A stretch of 64,000 bases of DNA from Odoribacter lunatus. Its GTDB lineage: Bacteria; Bacteroidota; Bacteroidia; Bacteroidales; Marinifilaceae. Positions 1-9,048 of this stretch are shown piece after piece; the stretch's first letter is position 1; every line of letters begins with the position of its first letter. The stretch spans positions 274,059 through 338,058 of the forward strand of contig NZ_CALPCZ010000001.1 in assembly GCF_943193135.1 (NCBI RefSeq). Direction: 5' to 3'. The position numbers and the translations under genes are program-made. Under the pieces are notes generated by a model. That model was not told where the DNA came from. It was given only the letters and a program-made list of their open reading frames with translations, and did no database searches.

Positions 1-56
1 TTGTCTTTCCATAGTTTACAGGCTGTAATATTTTCAACAAGTTATTTCCCGTGGTT

Positions 57-1232
57 TTAGTTTAATATGATTTCGTCTATTTGCGGCCGAAGCCCGATGC
101 GTCCGGGGAAGCCTATATATCCTTCCCCTCTTGATACATTGATATAATGGTTGTCGTGATAATACAATCCGTCATATTCCGGATAGAGCAGCCGGGCTGG
201 GCTCCATTTGAATTTGCCGATTTTGATGCCCATTTGCATGGCGTGGGTGTGTCCGGATAAGGTTAAAGGAATAGGATGATTGAGTATTTCAGCTCTCCAG
301 TGGGAGGGGTCGTGTGAGAGAAGTATGACGAAGTGGTCCTCCGTATTTTCCAGTGCCTGGGACAGTTTTCCGAATCTGGGAAAGGGCGGGTTGCCCCAAT
401 TTTCCACACCGGCAATGTACAGGGTGTCATTGCCTTTGATTATCGGTATATTGCTGTTGTTTAACATGGTGAATCCGGCATCTTTCATATTGTTGTAAAA
501 ATCTCTCATGTTATCCAGACGGGCAGTACTGTCCGGCCACTGGGTGTATAAGCCGTAGTCATGGTTTCCAGTCACAGCGTATTTCCCGTATCGGGCTTTC
601 AGGCGGCTTAACTCTTCTATCCACGGACAGATTTCTACAGCAAAGTTATTAACCATGTCACCGGTGAAGAGTATGACGTCGGGATGCAGGCTGTTTACTT
701 TGTCTACCAATAACGGTATCCCGGAGTAGTATACGGAATGGCTGCCTAAATGTAAATCGGAAAGTTGGATTATTTTGAAATTTTTAAAAGAAGCGGGGAG
801 TTGTGGAAATTCAATGGATATGGTCTGTATTTTGTAGTTGTATCGGTTGTATGTTATACTGTATAATATGGAAAGAAAGAATATTCCGGCGATGATAGTG
901 GCGGTGTAACGTGTTTTTTTACCGGATGAATGTGATAACCGGTTTATTGGCCATGCCAGGATATTGAAGAGGATGAAAATGATTTTAGGTATATAAAACA
1001 AGATGAATATGCCTATCCAGAGGCCTACCCAATAATAACTTTCCGGTCCTTTTAAATGGGGAATATATACATAGTACAGGATGAATCCGATGATAAAAAG
1101 GAGGGAGTGAATCCCGAAAATAAAACGGCTTAAGCAGGTTCGTAAGAAGCGCTTTAGTTGAAAGTATAGGATTGAATCCGTAACTAAGATGAATAATATG
1201 CCCAATAAGAGTATGACGCTGTTACTACGCAT
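57..1232 (-). CDS. membrane-anchored metallophosphoesterase
   Basis: Calcineurin-like phosphoesterase of the YkuE/YaeI type, probably acting on a phosphoester at the membrane; the substrate is unknown. Residues 1-130 hold four hydrophobic segments (about 5-25, 40-57, 70-92, 112-130). The catalytic domain follows with the full two-metal motif set: DLHLGSH (159-165), GD (191-192), GNHD (222-225), SHDPSHW (306-312) and SGHTH (326-330). At 391 aa the length fits the membrane-anchored subfamily. It lies 19 bases after fhs on the same strand, so it is probably the last gene of that transcript. Fold and metal chemistry are secure; the physiological substrate cannot be read from the sequence. Confidence 0.9.
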   Translation of the reverse strand: MRSNSVILLLGILFILVTDSILYFQLKRFLRTCLSRFIFGIHSLLFIIGFILYYVYIPHLKGPESYYWVGLWIGIFILFYIPKIIFILFNILAWPINRLSHSSGKKTRYTATIIAGIFFLSILYSITYNRYNYKIQTISIEFPQLPASFKNFKIIQLSDLHLGSHSVYYSGIPLLVDKVNSLHPDVILFTGDMVNNFAVEICPWIEELSRLKARYGKYAVTGNHDYGLYTQWPDSTARLDNMRDFYNNMKDAGFTMLNNSNIPIIKGNDTLYIAGVENWGNPPFPRFGKLSQALENTEDHFVILLSHDPSHWRAEILNHPIPLTLSGHTHAMQMGIKIGKFKWSPARLLYPEYDGLYYHDNHYINVSRGEGYIGFPGRIGLRPQIDEIILN

Positions 1233-1251
1233 CGTATTGTTTTCACTTTCG

Positions 1252-2919
1252 TTAGAATAGACCTGAAATGTGTCCTTCTTTGTCGATATCTATACGTTCT
1301 GCTGCTGGTTGGTCGGGTAGTCCCGGCATGCGCATGATGTCTCCCGTGATAGGAATGACAAAGCCTGCACCGGCAGCTATTTCGATTTGTCTGACGGTTA
1401 CGATGAAATCTTTGGGGCGTCCCAAAAGTTTCGGATTGTCCGAAAGGGATTTTTGTGTTTTGGCTATGCACACGGGGAGTTTGTCTAATCCGAGTGCTTG
1501 TATTTTCTTTAAATCGTTTTTAGCTTGTGAGGTGTAGTCAATGGCAGCAGCCCCGTATATTTCTTTTGCTATGGTCTCGATTTTCTTTTCTACACTCCAG
1601 TTCCAGTCGTAGAGGGGATGTAACTGGCAAAGACATTGTTCGGCAACTTTGGCTGTCAGTATGGCTAATTTTTCTGCTCCTTTTCCACCTTCTGCCCATA
1701 CATCGGCAATTTCTACCGGAACATCCAGTTCTTTGCATTTGTTTTTTATCAATTGTAATTCGGCATCAGTATCTGAAACGAAACGGTTGATGGCGACAAT
1801 AGGACAGATGTTGAATTTTTTCATGTTCTCAACATGCTTTTCCAAGTTCTCCATCCCTTTGGCGAGAGCTTCCGTGTTTTCTTCTTTTAAGGCGTCCAGT
1901 TTGACTCCTCCGTGGTATTTTAATGCCCGGACGGTGGCGACTAAGACGACGGCACTGGGATTCAAATGGGCTTTTACGCATTTGATGTCGAAGAATTTTT
2001 CCGCTCCGAGGTCAAATCCGAAACCGGCTTCCGTAACAACGAAATCGGAGAGGGAGAGACCCATTTTGGTTGCGATGACGGAATTGGTGCCTTGTGCGAT
2101 ATTGGCAAAAGGTCCGCCATGTATGATGGCGGGATTGCCTTCGATGGTTTGTACCAGGTTGGGCTTGATTGCTTCTTTCAGCAAGGCGGCCATTGCTCCG
2201 TGGGCTTTCAGGTCACGGGCGTATACCGGTTTCTTGTCGTATGTGTAGCCGATGAATATATTGCCCAGTCGTTGTTTCAGGTCTTCAAAGTCTTCGGACA
2301 GGCATAGGATAGCCATGACTTCCGAGGCTGCTGTGATGTCAAAGCCTGTTTCCCGAGGAATACCCGAAGTGGTTCCACCCAAGCCGACAATGATGTGACG
2401 GAGAGAGCGGTCATTCATATCCATGACTCTCTTCCAGGTAACGGTTCGTGGGTCGAGACCGATAGTGGATGTTTTGCTTTGTATGTTATTGTCGATTAAA
2501 GCGGATAACAGGTTGTGCGCTTTTTCTACAGCATTGAAATCTCCTGTGAAGTGGAGGTTGATGTCTTCCATAGGCAGCACCTGGGAATATCCGCCACCGG
2601 TGGCACCTCCTTTGATACCGAATACGGGCCCCAATGAGGGTTCGCGCAGGACGACGGTTGTCTGTTTCCCGATGCGGTTTAGTCCTTCGGACAGACCGAT
2701 GGAAACAGTTGTTTTTCCCTCTCCGGCAGGTGTAGGGGATATGGCTGACACTAAAATAAGATGTTTGTTCCGTATCTGCGATTCATTGATTAAATGAAGT
2801 GGAAGTTTGGCTTTGTATTTCCCGTATTGTTCAATGGTGTCCGAAGAGATGCCCAATTTTTCGGCAATTTCGGTAATGGGGCGCATTTTTACGGAATTAG
2901 CAATTTCAATGTCGGTCAT
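1252..2919 (-). CDS. fhs: formate--tetrahydrofolate ligase
   Basis: Makes 10-formyl-THF from formate, ATP and tetrahydrofolate in the cytoplasm. The 555 aa length is the usual full length. A P-loop-like PAGEGKTT lies at residues 64-71, and conserved glycine-rich stretches of the family (for example GGATGGGYSQV) are present. It follows a coiled-coil membrane protein by 21 bases and precedes the phosphoesterase by 19 bases, so the three look co-transcribed although no functional link is obvious. Its product feeds PurH, encoded about 40 kb away in this window. No anomaly seen. Confidence 0.97.
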   Translation of the reverse strand: MTDIEIANSVKMRPITEIAEKLGISSDTIEQYGKYKAKLPLHLINESQIRNKHLILVSAISPTPAGEGKTTVSIGLSEGLNRIGKQTTVVLREPSLGPVFGIKGGATGGGYSQVLPMEDINLHFTGDFNAVEKAHNLLSALIDNNIQSKTSTIGLDPRTVTWKRVMDMNDRSLRHIIVGLGGTTSGIPRETGFDITAASEVMAILCLSEDFEDLKQRLGNIFIGYTYDKKPVYARDLKAHGAMAALLKEAIKPNLVQTIEGNPAIIHGGPFANIAQGTNSVIATKMGLSLSDFVVTEAGFGFDLGAEKFFDIKCVKAHLNPSAVVLVATVRALKYHGGVKLDALKEENTEALAKGMENLEKHVENMKKFNICPIVAINRFVSDTDAELQLIKNKCKELDVPVEIADVWAEGGKGAEKLAILTAKVAEQCLCQLHPLYDWNWSVEKKIETIAKEIYGAAAIDYTSQAKNDLKKIQALGLDKLPVCIAKTQKSLSDNPKLLGRPKDFIVTVRQIEIAAGAGFVIPITGDIMRMPGLPDQPAAERIDIDKEGHISGLF

Positions 2920-2940
2920 GGCTACTTATTTTAAGTGTTT

Positions 2941-3831
2941 TTAGTTTAAGAAAAATTCGGTACTGCCAATGTTTTCATTTTCACTGAATAATTCGGCGGT
3001 ATATTTTCCTTTTGTCAGACTCCCGTCGTTCGGCCAATAGATAGAAACGGGGTCTAAGCGTTCGCCTTCGTATTCAATTTCCCGTTTCGCTGAATAAGTC
3101 AGGCTGACGTTTTGGTATTTGAAGAACGATTTTTCACTGAATGCAATTACTTTTCCGTCGGGACGGGTGAGGCGGAGGTAGATAATACGTGTCCCCCGTT
3201 TGGCTGTGATATTTTTCGGTATCACGAAATCGGCACGTAGCTGAAAGCATTTTTTCCAGTTGGTAACCCGTCCTTTTTTATTGATGGGTACTACGGTGAA
3301 GTTTTCCGCTGTCAAGGCTCCCGCGCGTGCGATGACCTCTTTCATGTCCTTCTGTTCTTTTTCTAATTTATTGTTCCGTTCTCTTACCCAAGAGATTTGT
3401 TGTTTCACCTGGGTATTTTCAGCTGTTAGCTTTTGGTTCAATTGATTGAGGGAATCAATCTGTACAACATAACTACGTAAAACGGTTTTTAAAGTTCCGA
3501 TTTCTTTTTTGTATCTGCTGATTTCCGCATACGAATTGTCTCTGAATTTCTTCATTTCCTCCAACAGGATGGCGATTTTTTCCTGTTCAACGGTGAGTTT
3601 TTCGTTTAGCGTATCGTTTGTTGATTTCAGGTTATCGTAATTGCTGCTTAAATCTGTCAGTTCCTGTTCGAGCAACTCTTTTTCTTCGTGGATGGCGGCG
3701 ATGTGCTTTTTATTGGCAGAACGTTCTACCATAAAGAAAATGAATAGTACAATCAAAATGAAGCCTAATCCGGCTATAATCCAAACCAGTGTTTTGTCTT
3801 TTTTGTTTTGAATCAGCTTGTTTTCTTCCAT
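2941..3831 (-). CDS. single-pass coiled-coil membrane protein, unknown function
   Basis: Not assigned to a named family. From the chosen start (MEENKLIQ) it is 296 aa. A lysine-rich N-terminus leads to one membrane segment (about 14-34), then a long heptad-rich coiled coil (about 40-170), then a beta-rich C-terminal domain of about 110 residues ending near the stop. That arrangement suggests an anchored envelope protein with the C-terminal domain outside the membrane. A longer reading frame starts 18 codons upstream, but the in-frame ATG at 3831 gives a normal cytoplasmic tail and lies 24 bases after a TAtcTTTG box at 3855-3862. It probably heads a transcript with fhs. Function is unknown. 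Confidence 0.75.
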   Translation of the reverse strand: MEENKLIQNKKDKTLVWIIAGLGFILIVLFIFFMVERSANKKHIAAIHEEKELLEQELTDLSSNYDNLKSTNDTLNEKLTVEQEKIAILLEEMKKFRDNSYAEISRYKKEIGTLKTVLRSYVVQIDSLNQLNQKLTAENTQVKQQISWVRERNNKLEKEQKDMKEVIARAGALTAENFTVVPINKKGRVTNWKKCFQLRADFVIPKNITAKRGTRIIYLRLTRPDGKVIAFSEKSFFKYQNVSLTYSAKREIEYEGERLDPVSIYWPNDGSLTKGKYTAELFSENENIGSTEFFLN

Positions 3832-3854
3832 ATTTAAGAGTGTTAAAATTGTTG

Positions 3855-3862
3855 CAAAGATA
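3855..3862 (-). promoter_or_regulatory. -7 promoter box for the coiled-coil/fhs transcript
   Basis: The minus strand reads TATCTTTG followed by C, matching the Bacteroidetes TAnnTTTG -7 consensus, 24 bases before the chosen ATG. No good TTTG -33 box is at the standard 19-base spacing. Confidence 0.45.
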
Positions 3863-3943
3863 TGATAAAGAAATGAGATTGACATCTTGATTTTGTTTTT
3901 TGCTTTTTTTTACGTAAATTGTAGTAGATTAAATCTTGGTGTC

Positions 3944-5230
3944 ATGAAGGAGGATTTTTTACAGTATGTGTGGGCGAATTCCCTTTATAAAAGAAATGAG
4001 TTTACTACTTATAACGGAAAGAAGGTGCGGGTGTTGCGAACCGGAGAGTGGAACAGGGATGCGGGACCCGATTTTTTTAATGCACGTGTTGCGGTGGATG
4101 ATGTTATTTTGGCGGGGAATGTGGAAGTACATGTGAGGAGCAGCGATTGGTACCGTCACGGACATCATGAGGATGTTGCCTATAATTCGGTGGTGTTGTC
4201 CGTCGTGCAGACGGATGATGTGAGGGTGTATGATTCGTCGGGGCGGGAAATTGAATGCATTGTGCTTGAAGCGGTTGATGATTTGTATGAGGAATATGAG
4301 TATATGAAGAGTTGCCGGCAACAACCGGCATGTGCCAAGGGTCTTGAAAGTATTGAGGATAGTCGTTTTTTTATCGTCTTGCAAGGTTTGGCATTTGAAC
4401 GTTTGGAAAGAAAAGTGGGAGATATGCGTCATTTGCTTGAACAGACAGGGAATGACTGGGAGGAGTGTTTTTATCGGTTTTTGTGCAAATATTGGGCAGG
4501 CAATGTCAATTCCGCTGCTTTTTATCAGTTGGCGCAGTATTTGCCTTATAAGATTTTATTGAAATATGCCAATCGTCCGGAGATTGTGGAGGCGTTGATA
4601 TTCGGTGTATCCGGGTTGCTGGAAAAGGCGGGGGACGAGGAATATGTGCAATTGTTGAAACGGGAGTATGCTTATTACCGTGTCAAACATCAATTGATGG
4701 AAATACCTGTTCAGATGTGGCGGTTTATGCGGATTCGACCGGATAATTTCCCGACGGTACGATTGGCATTGCTGGCGGATTTTGTTTGCCATTTTCAGAT
4801 GATTGTTTCCCGATTGATGGAGGCGGAATCCCTAAAAGAAGCATTGGCGTGTTTTGATGTGGATACATCTTCTTATTGGGATAATCATTATGCCTTTCAA
4901 CGGAAATCTGTCGTGAGGAAAAAGCAGATGGGGATACGTACCCGGCAGATACTTTTAATTAATGCAGTTGTTCCTTTTTTGTTTCTGTATGCCAAAGAGC
5001 AGGGGAAAGAAGGGTTGGCGGAAAAAGCGATAAGATGGCTGGAAGAAACAGAGGCGGAAAGCAATTATATCATAGAGGCGTGGAAACGATGTGGTTTTTC
5101 TTTTGATTCCGCTTTGCAGACCCAGGCTTTGATACAATTGAGAAAGGAATATTGCGATAAGCATTTATGCCTGAAGTGCCGTATCGGGAGGGAGGTATTG
5201 AAGAATAGTTACAAGGACAACGGTATTTAA
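3944..5230 (+). CDS. DUF2851 family protein
   Basis: Member of the Bacteroidetes-rich DUF2851 family, with no established function. It is 428 aa from the ATG at 3944. The reading frame is open 19 codons further up, but the family begins with MKEDFLQYVW-type sequence, so 3944 is preferred. N-terminal features typical of the family are visible: GEWNRDAGPDFFNARV, then NVEVHVRSSDWYRHGH and an N-S-VVLSVV stretch. This block holds charged and histidine residues that could form an active site. The C-terminus contains CDKHLCLKCRIG, a small cysteine cluster. It is divergent from the preceding gene and its stop overlaps the next, convergent gene by four bases. Confidence 0.85.
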   Translation: MKEDFLQYVWANSLYKRNEFTTYNGKKVRVLRTGEWNRDAGPDFFNARVAVDDVILAGNVEVHVRSSDWYRHGHHEDVAYNSVVLSVVQTDDVRVYDSSGREIECIVLEAVDDLYEEYEYMKSCRQQPACAKGLESIEDSRFFIVLQGLAFERLERKVGDMRHLLEQTGNDWEECFYRFLCKYWAGNVNSAAFYQLAQYLPYKILLKYANRPEIVEALIFGVSGLLEKAGDEEYVQLLKREYAYYRVKHQLMEIPVQMWRFMRIRPDNFPTVRLALLADFVCHFQMIVSRLMEAESLKEALACFDVDTSSYWDNHYAFQRKSVVRKKQMGIRTRQILLINAVVPFLFLYAKEQGKEGLAEKAIRWLEETEAESNYIIEAWKRCGFSFDSALQTQALIQLRKEYCDKHLCLKCRIGREVLKNSYKDNGI

Positions 5231-5604
5231 TTCTCCAGTAAATCCAGAGCTTCTATTTTCAGTATTTCCGGAAATTGGATTTCTCTCTTCTCCAAACTGA
5301 TAAACCAGTCTGTGATTTCTTCTTTGCGCAACGTGTACAATACATCCCGGAAGCGGTCTAATTGTTCGGGGGTATATGCATCAGCGGGAATGCCTTTCAT
5401 GGCGTCGAGCTCTTCATCTTCAAAATAGTCAATATGCGTATCCATTTTTTTTAGCCCTTTTTCGCATACAGCATGTGCTCCGCAGCATTCGGCATCCGGC
5501 AGGGAGGTATTTTCTGTTTCTTCTGATGTAGTACGCTTGCTAAAAAATGTAAACAGGGCTACTATGACAAGAAGCCCTGCAATTCCTATAAGGATATATA
5601 GCAT
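5227..5604 (-). CDS. small membrane-anchored protein, unknown function
   Basis: A 125 aa protein with one N-terminal membrane segment (about 2-21), a short linker with CCGAHAVCEKG (three cysteines and one histidine) and an acidic, helical C-terminal half with DYFEDEELDAMKG. I recognise this layout from conserved Bacteroidetes hypothetical proteins but know no function. It lies six bases after the coiled-coil lipoprotein gene and is probably co-transcribed with it. Its stop overlaps that of the convergent DUF2851 gene. The clustered cysteines might bind a metal; that is inference. Confidence 0.75.
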   Translation of the reverse strand: MLYILIGIAGLLVIVALFTFFSKRTTSEETENTSLPDAECCGAHAVCEKGLKKMDTHIDYFEDEELDAMKGIPADAYTPEQLDRFRDVLYTLRKEEITDWFISLEKREIQFPEILKIEALDLLEN

Positions 5605-5609
5605 ACTGC

Positions 5610-6263
5610 TTATTCGTTATAGAGTTCTTTTTTCAGTAATTTTACTTGATTGTTCAGCTTGGATATTTCCTCGTCTCCCGCAGCTTTTTGTTTCCGTATC
5701 CAGGCCAGTTTTTTATTGGCTTCGTCAAGAGTTGTCTGCAATTTTTTGTTTTCATTGCTCAACGCCTGCTGTTTGCTGTTTGCTGTTTCCAGTTCGCTTT
5801 TTAGTTTCCGGTTTTCCCATTCCAGATTCGTTTGAACTTCCGCTAAATTTTTTTTCAACTCATCACGTTGTGAGGTAAGCGCTTTTATCCGTTTTTCCAA
5901 AGAAGCGATTTTTTGGTCGGAAGTTTGGGAAGTATATTTGATTTCATCGGCAGCGTTGTCAAGTTCGTTTTTCAGTTCGGATTGTTTGGCTTCCAGGTTT
6001 CTGAGTTTGGTATACAACTCGTCAATTGTTTTATCTTTGGCGGCATTGTTTTCCGTTAGTTGGTAACGTATTGTATTGAAGTCGTCTTTACTCTTTTGCA
6101 ACTCTTTTTCAAGATTCTTTTTTTCCTTCTTTACTTGCGACAATTCTTTGTCGATTGTTGTTTTCTGACGAGCCAGTTCGTCGAATTTCTTTTTGGAAAC
6201 ACAGGAGGAGAGGACTGTTGCAGACAAAAAAACTGCTAATATGTATGAGACGTTTCTTTTCAT
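5610..6263 (-). CDS. coiled-coil lipoprotein
   Basis: A 217 aa lipoprotein. A signal peptide ends in a lipobox with LSSC (cysteine near residue 21), and almost all the rest is a continuous charged coiled coil ending in QVKLLKKELYNE. No catalytic motif is seen. It probably acts as a structural or tethering element facing the periplasm. A TAtaTTTG box (6331-6338) precedes it, and the small membrane protein gene follows after six bases. Function unknown. Confidence 0.8.
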   Translation of the reverse strand: MKRNVSYILAVFLSATVLSSCVSKKKFDELARQKTTIDKELSQVKKEKKNLEKELQKSKDDFNTIRYQLTENNAAKDKTIDELYTKLRNLEAKQSELKNELDNAADEIKYTSQTSDQKIASLEKRIKALTSQRDELKKNLAEVQTNLEWENRKLKSELETANSKQQALSNENKKLQTTLDEANKKLAWIRKQKAAGDEEISKLNNQVKLLKKELYNE

Positions 6264-6330
6264 AGAGAGTTTGATTTTACTATTGTGAAAATAGCTTTGG
6301 TTTTAAAGATTATAATTACTTACTTTGGGA

Positions 6331-6338
6331 CAAATATA
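6331..6338 (-). promoter_or_regulatory. -7 promoter box for the coiled-coil lipoprotein
   Basis: The minus strand reads TATATTTG followed by TCC, fitting TAnnTTTG, 67 bases before the ATG. It sits in the intergenic stretch shared with the divergent gene at 6361. Confidence 0.4.
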
Positions 6339-6360
6339 TGAAATAAATACCATAATTGCT

Positions 6361-7539
6361 ATGAATAAAAAAGTTCTCTCATTGTTTATTGTGCTTTTTA
6401 TGTTGGTAATTGCCGTTAAAGCACAGGATGACAGTAGAATAATTATAAAAGGAACGGTAACGGATGCTTCTAACGATATGCCGATTCCTTTCGCGAATTT
6501 AGGTGTGTTGGGAACATTGGCGGGAGTTGCTTCCAATATGGACGGAGAGTTTGAGTTGCAGTTACCGGATAGTTACCGGGACAAAGTGATTCGGGTTTCT
6601 GTGGTAGGATACAGGCCGCAGGATATAAAAGTGGCGGAGGCCATTGATAAGCCGGAATTGAAGATTGCCTTACAGCCGGTAGTATATACGATTCAACAGG
6701 TAGATGTGAATGCCCAGTCGTTGGTGTATCGGAAGATGCTGCGGCAGGCTGTAGATAATATAGGAAAGAATTATTTCGTTACCACTTATAGTTATCGCGG
6801 GTATTTTCAGTATTTGGTTTTTAACGAGGATGTGCAAACAGCTTCAACGGAGGCGATTGTGACGATATATGATAAAAAGGGGTATCATCGGAATTCGGTG
6901 GAAACGGCATTTAAAGAAGTGAATTACAGATATAATGAAGTAAGGAGAAGTAAGGAACCCCAATCTGTATTGGACGGCTTGACCTATTTTGATGATGTGC
7001 TGACCGCGGATATTGTCCGCAATCCCCGTAATATACTGGATGTGGCAAATGTCCGGGATTATAAGCTCACCAACAAGGGACGTTTGTTGTTTGAAGATGA
7101 TTCTGTACAGGTCATTGGCTATGAAGCGATTAATCCGACGCTTTCAACTACGGGAAGCATCGGTGTGACTAAGTATTCCGGCGAAATTTATATTAATCTG
7201 AAAGATTATGCTGTATTGAAGAATAGTGTACATCTTACGGCAACGGATTACAGTACGTTGGGAAGGAATCTGATACCAAGCGGAGAGTACGGCAAGGGAA
7301 CGGTGAGTATGACAATAACCACAAATTATAAGAAATTGGGATCCCGTTATTTCTTAAGTGGCGTGACGCTTCAGTACAGTTATGTGGAGGGAGAGGACAA
7401 GATAAGCGGTAAAATGCAATATGTGACCACACAGGTAAAGACGACGAACCCCGAAACTGTAGAAGGGAGAATGTACTACGAAGATATAAAGTCTAATCCT
7501 AAATTTTGGGACAATTATACAGTCTATTTTGAAAATTAA
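6361..7539 (+). CDS. exported protein with carboxypeptidase-regulatory-like domain
   Basis: Secreted or surface protein of 392 aa from the ATG at 6361, where a clean signal peptide begins (MNKKVLSLFIVLF, cleavage after VKAQ). Residues about 22-110 form a CarboxypepD_reg-like (CNA-B type) beta-sandwich: KGTVTDASNDMPIPFANLGV, then QLPDSYRDKVIRVSVVGY and IQQVDVNA, the same domain that begins many TonB-dependent receptors. The remaining 280 residues resemble the soluble DUF5686-like or hypothetical proteins of this phylum, but no TonB barrel is present. It runs divergently from the lipoprotein and convergently to the OstA-like gene. Exact role unknown. Confidence 0.8.
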   Translation: MNKKVLSLFIVLFMLVIAVKAQDDSRIIIKGTVTDASNDMPIPFANLGVLGTLAGVASNMDGEFELQLPDSYRDKVIRVSVVGYRPQDIKVAEAIDKPELKIALQPVVYTIQQVDVNAQSLVYRKMLRQAVDNIGKNYFVTTYSYRGYFQYLVFNEDVQTASTEAIVTIYDKKGYHRNSVETAFKEVNYRYNEVRRSKEPQSVLDGLTYFDDVLTADIVRNPRNILDVANVRDYKLTNKGRLLFEDDSVQVIGYEAINPTLSTTGSIGVTKYSGEIYINLKDYAVLKNSVHLTATDYSTLGRNLIPSGEYGKGTVSMTITTNYKKLGSRYFLSGVTLQYSYVEGEDKISGKMQYVTTQVKTTNPETVEGRMYYEDIKSNPKFWDNYTVYFEN

Positions 7540-7554
7540 TCGAACGTATTAATA

Positions 7555-9048
7555 TCATTTTAGAAAAATGGCCTCTTTGTTAAGGGGCTTTTTTTCTATA
7601 TGCCACTGAAAGTCTCGAAGACGGGTCTCTTCGGGATTTACTAAAAGCAGCGGACTCATACTGCCTTCCGGTTTCTGAATGAAAATAATATCTTTGACCC
7701 TGCGTTCCGATATGTAGATTTTTATATAAGCACCGGTTGCCTTATTCATGCCGATAATGGCACCTTTATCATCAGGATAATAGAGCGTTTCCCCGTTACC
7801 GTTCACATCCACCAAATGCAGTTCATTGTTTTGCAGGTGCCCAATCATGTTTCTGCCTTTGATTTGGTTGTATTTGACAGAGTCGATTTGGTTGATAATC
7901 ATGGATTTTTCGAGCAAATGAAACTCTTTGATGACATTGTTTGCCAATAACATGTCAATGTTGGTGGAGGTCATTTGGTTTCCGCTAGCCCAGACAATGG
8001 GGGATCCGATAAGGTGTACCGTGGAATCGGCAACCGGAAATACCATGGAATCGCATAATCCTTGTAAGTCGCGGCTGTAAAATTTCGTATGGTAGTAAGC
8101 CCGCATGACATTTTGCCCGGCGGTGTCTTTGGATACAGAAAGGGTATCGCCATGAATAAAAAGAGAATCCTGTTTGCCGACCAGCGTTAATAAAGCTCTG
8201 TCCGTAACAAAGGCATAATCGTTGTTTTTCAAGACCTCCCCGTAATTTCCGCCGACAATGATGTTATTGACCGTATCGTACAAATGGAGGTTGTTTTTCA
8301 TGATAGCCGTACCCGTAAGACTGTCTACGGTAATTGTATCGGCTTTGGCTAAATATTCGTTATAGGTGAGGGTGTTGTTTTTGTACAATTCAGCATGGGA
8401 AGTAAGCGTATTGTACCAGCCGTCTTCCGAATAGAGGGTCCTGTTTTCGCCATAGATAGTTGTCGGACCGGTAATGAGGATGATTTTACTGTCCGTGTTG
8501 TATTTCAGCGTATCGGAAAACATCTCGTATTCCGGCGTGTATACTTTTACATTGTCTTTAAAAAACATCTCTTTGCTTGTCGTATAATAATATCCGACGT
8601 CGCTGATTAGGGTATTGATACTGTCTTTTAAAGTACCGGTATTAAAATAATAGCCGACTTTTCTTTGGGCATCGTAATCCAGGAATTGTGTGGTCAGAGT
8701 AATCTTGGGGTCTTTCATGGTCACATTACGTCTGACTTTTGCCAATTGTGTATTGCCGTCGTATATCATGTAATCGCCCCACAGGTGCAGGGAATCGTTT
8801 TGAATGGCATGTACATGGCCGAATGCTTCCACATAGTTGCTGTCGGAATATTGGTACAGGCTGTCACACGACATAAGCATATTATCTTGTGTCAGTCTGA
8901 CATTCCCGATGAGTTTATTCCTCTTTTGTTCCGGTTCCGGTTTGTAAAAATCGGCATGTTGTATTTTAATGACCGCTTTCTTTTGAGCAGAAAGCGGCAT
9001 AAGTATACCGGAAAGACAGACAAAGAGTAGAAGAGCTTTTGCTATCAT
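7555..9048 (-). CDS. OstA/LptA-like periplasmic protein
   Basis: A 497 aa exported protein with signal peptide (cleavage near LSAQK) and repeated beta-strand motifs of the OstA/LptA-type jellyroll: GNVRLTQDNMLMSCDSL, GHVHAIQNDSLHLWGD and YDGNTQLAKV are typical. Proteins of this fold bind the lipid part of lipopolysaccharide in transit to the outer membrane. It is much longer than E. coli LptA (about 185 aa), as usual for the Bacteroidetes OstA-like version. It starts one base after the stop of the MoxR gene and is the last gene of the guaB run, where the SurA-like chaperone supports an outer-membrane biogenesis theme. Confidence 0.85.
   Translation of the reverse strand: MIAKALLLFVCLSGILMPLSAQKKAVIKIQHADFYKPEPEQKRNKLIGNVRLTQDNMLMSCDSLYQYSDSNYVEAFGHVHAIQNDSLHLWGDYMIYDGNTQLAKVRRNVTMKDPKITLTTQFLDYDAQRKVGYYFNTGTLKDSINTLISDVGYYYTTSKEMFFKDNVKVYTPEYEMFSDTLKYNTDSKIILITGPTTIYGENRTLYSEDGWYNTLTSHAELYKNNTLTYNEYLAKADTITVDSLTGTAIMKNNLHLYDTVNNIIVGGNYGEVLKNNDYAFVTDRALLTLVGKQDSLFIHGDTLSVSKDTAGQNVMRAYYHTKFYSRDLQGLCDSMVFPVADSTVHLIGSPIVWASGNQMTSTNIDMLLANNVIKEFHLLEKSMIINQIDSVKYNQIKGRNMIGHLQNNELHLVDVNGNGETLYYPDDKGAIIGMNKATGAYIKIYISERRVKDIIFIQKPEGSMSPLLLVNPEETRLRDFQWHIEKKPLNKEAIFLK

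Noticed and set aside
1..56. Possible further gene at the left edge
   Set aside because: Only 56 bases, no frame or motif that can be supported.
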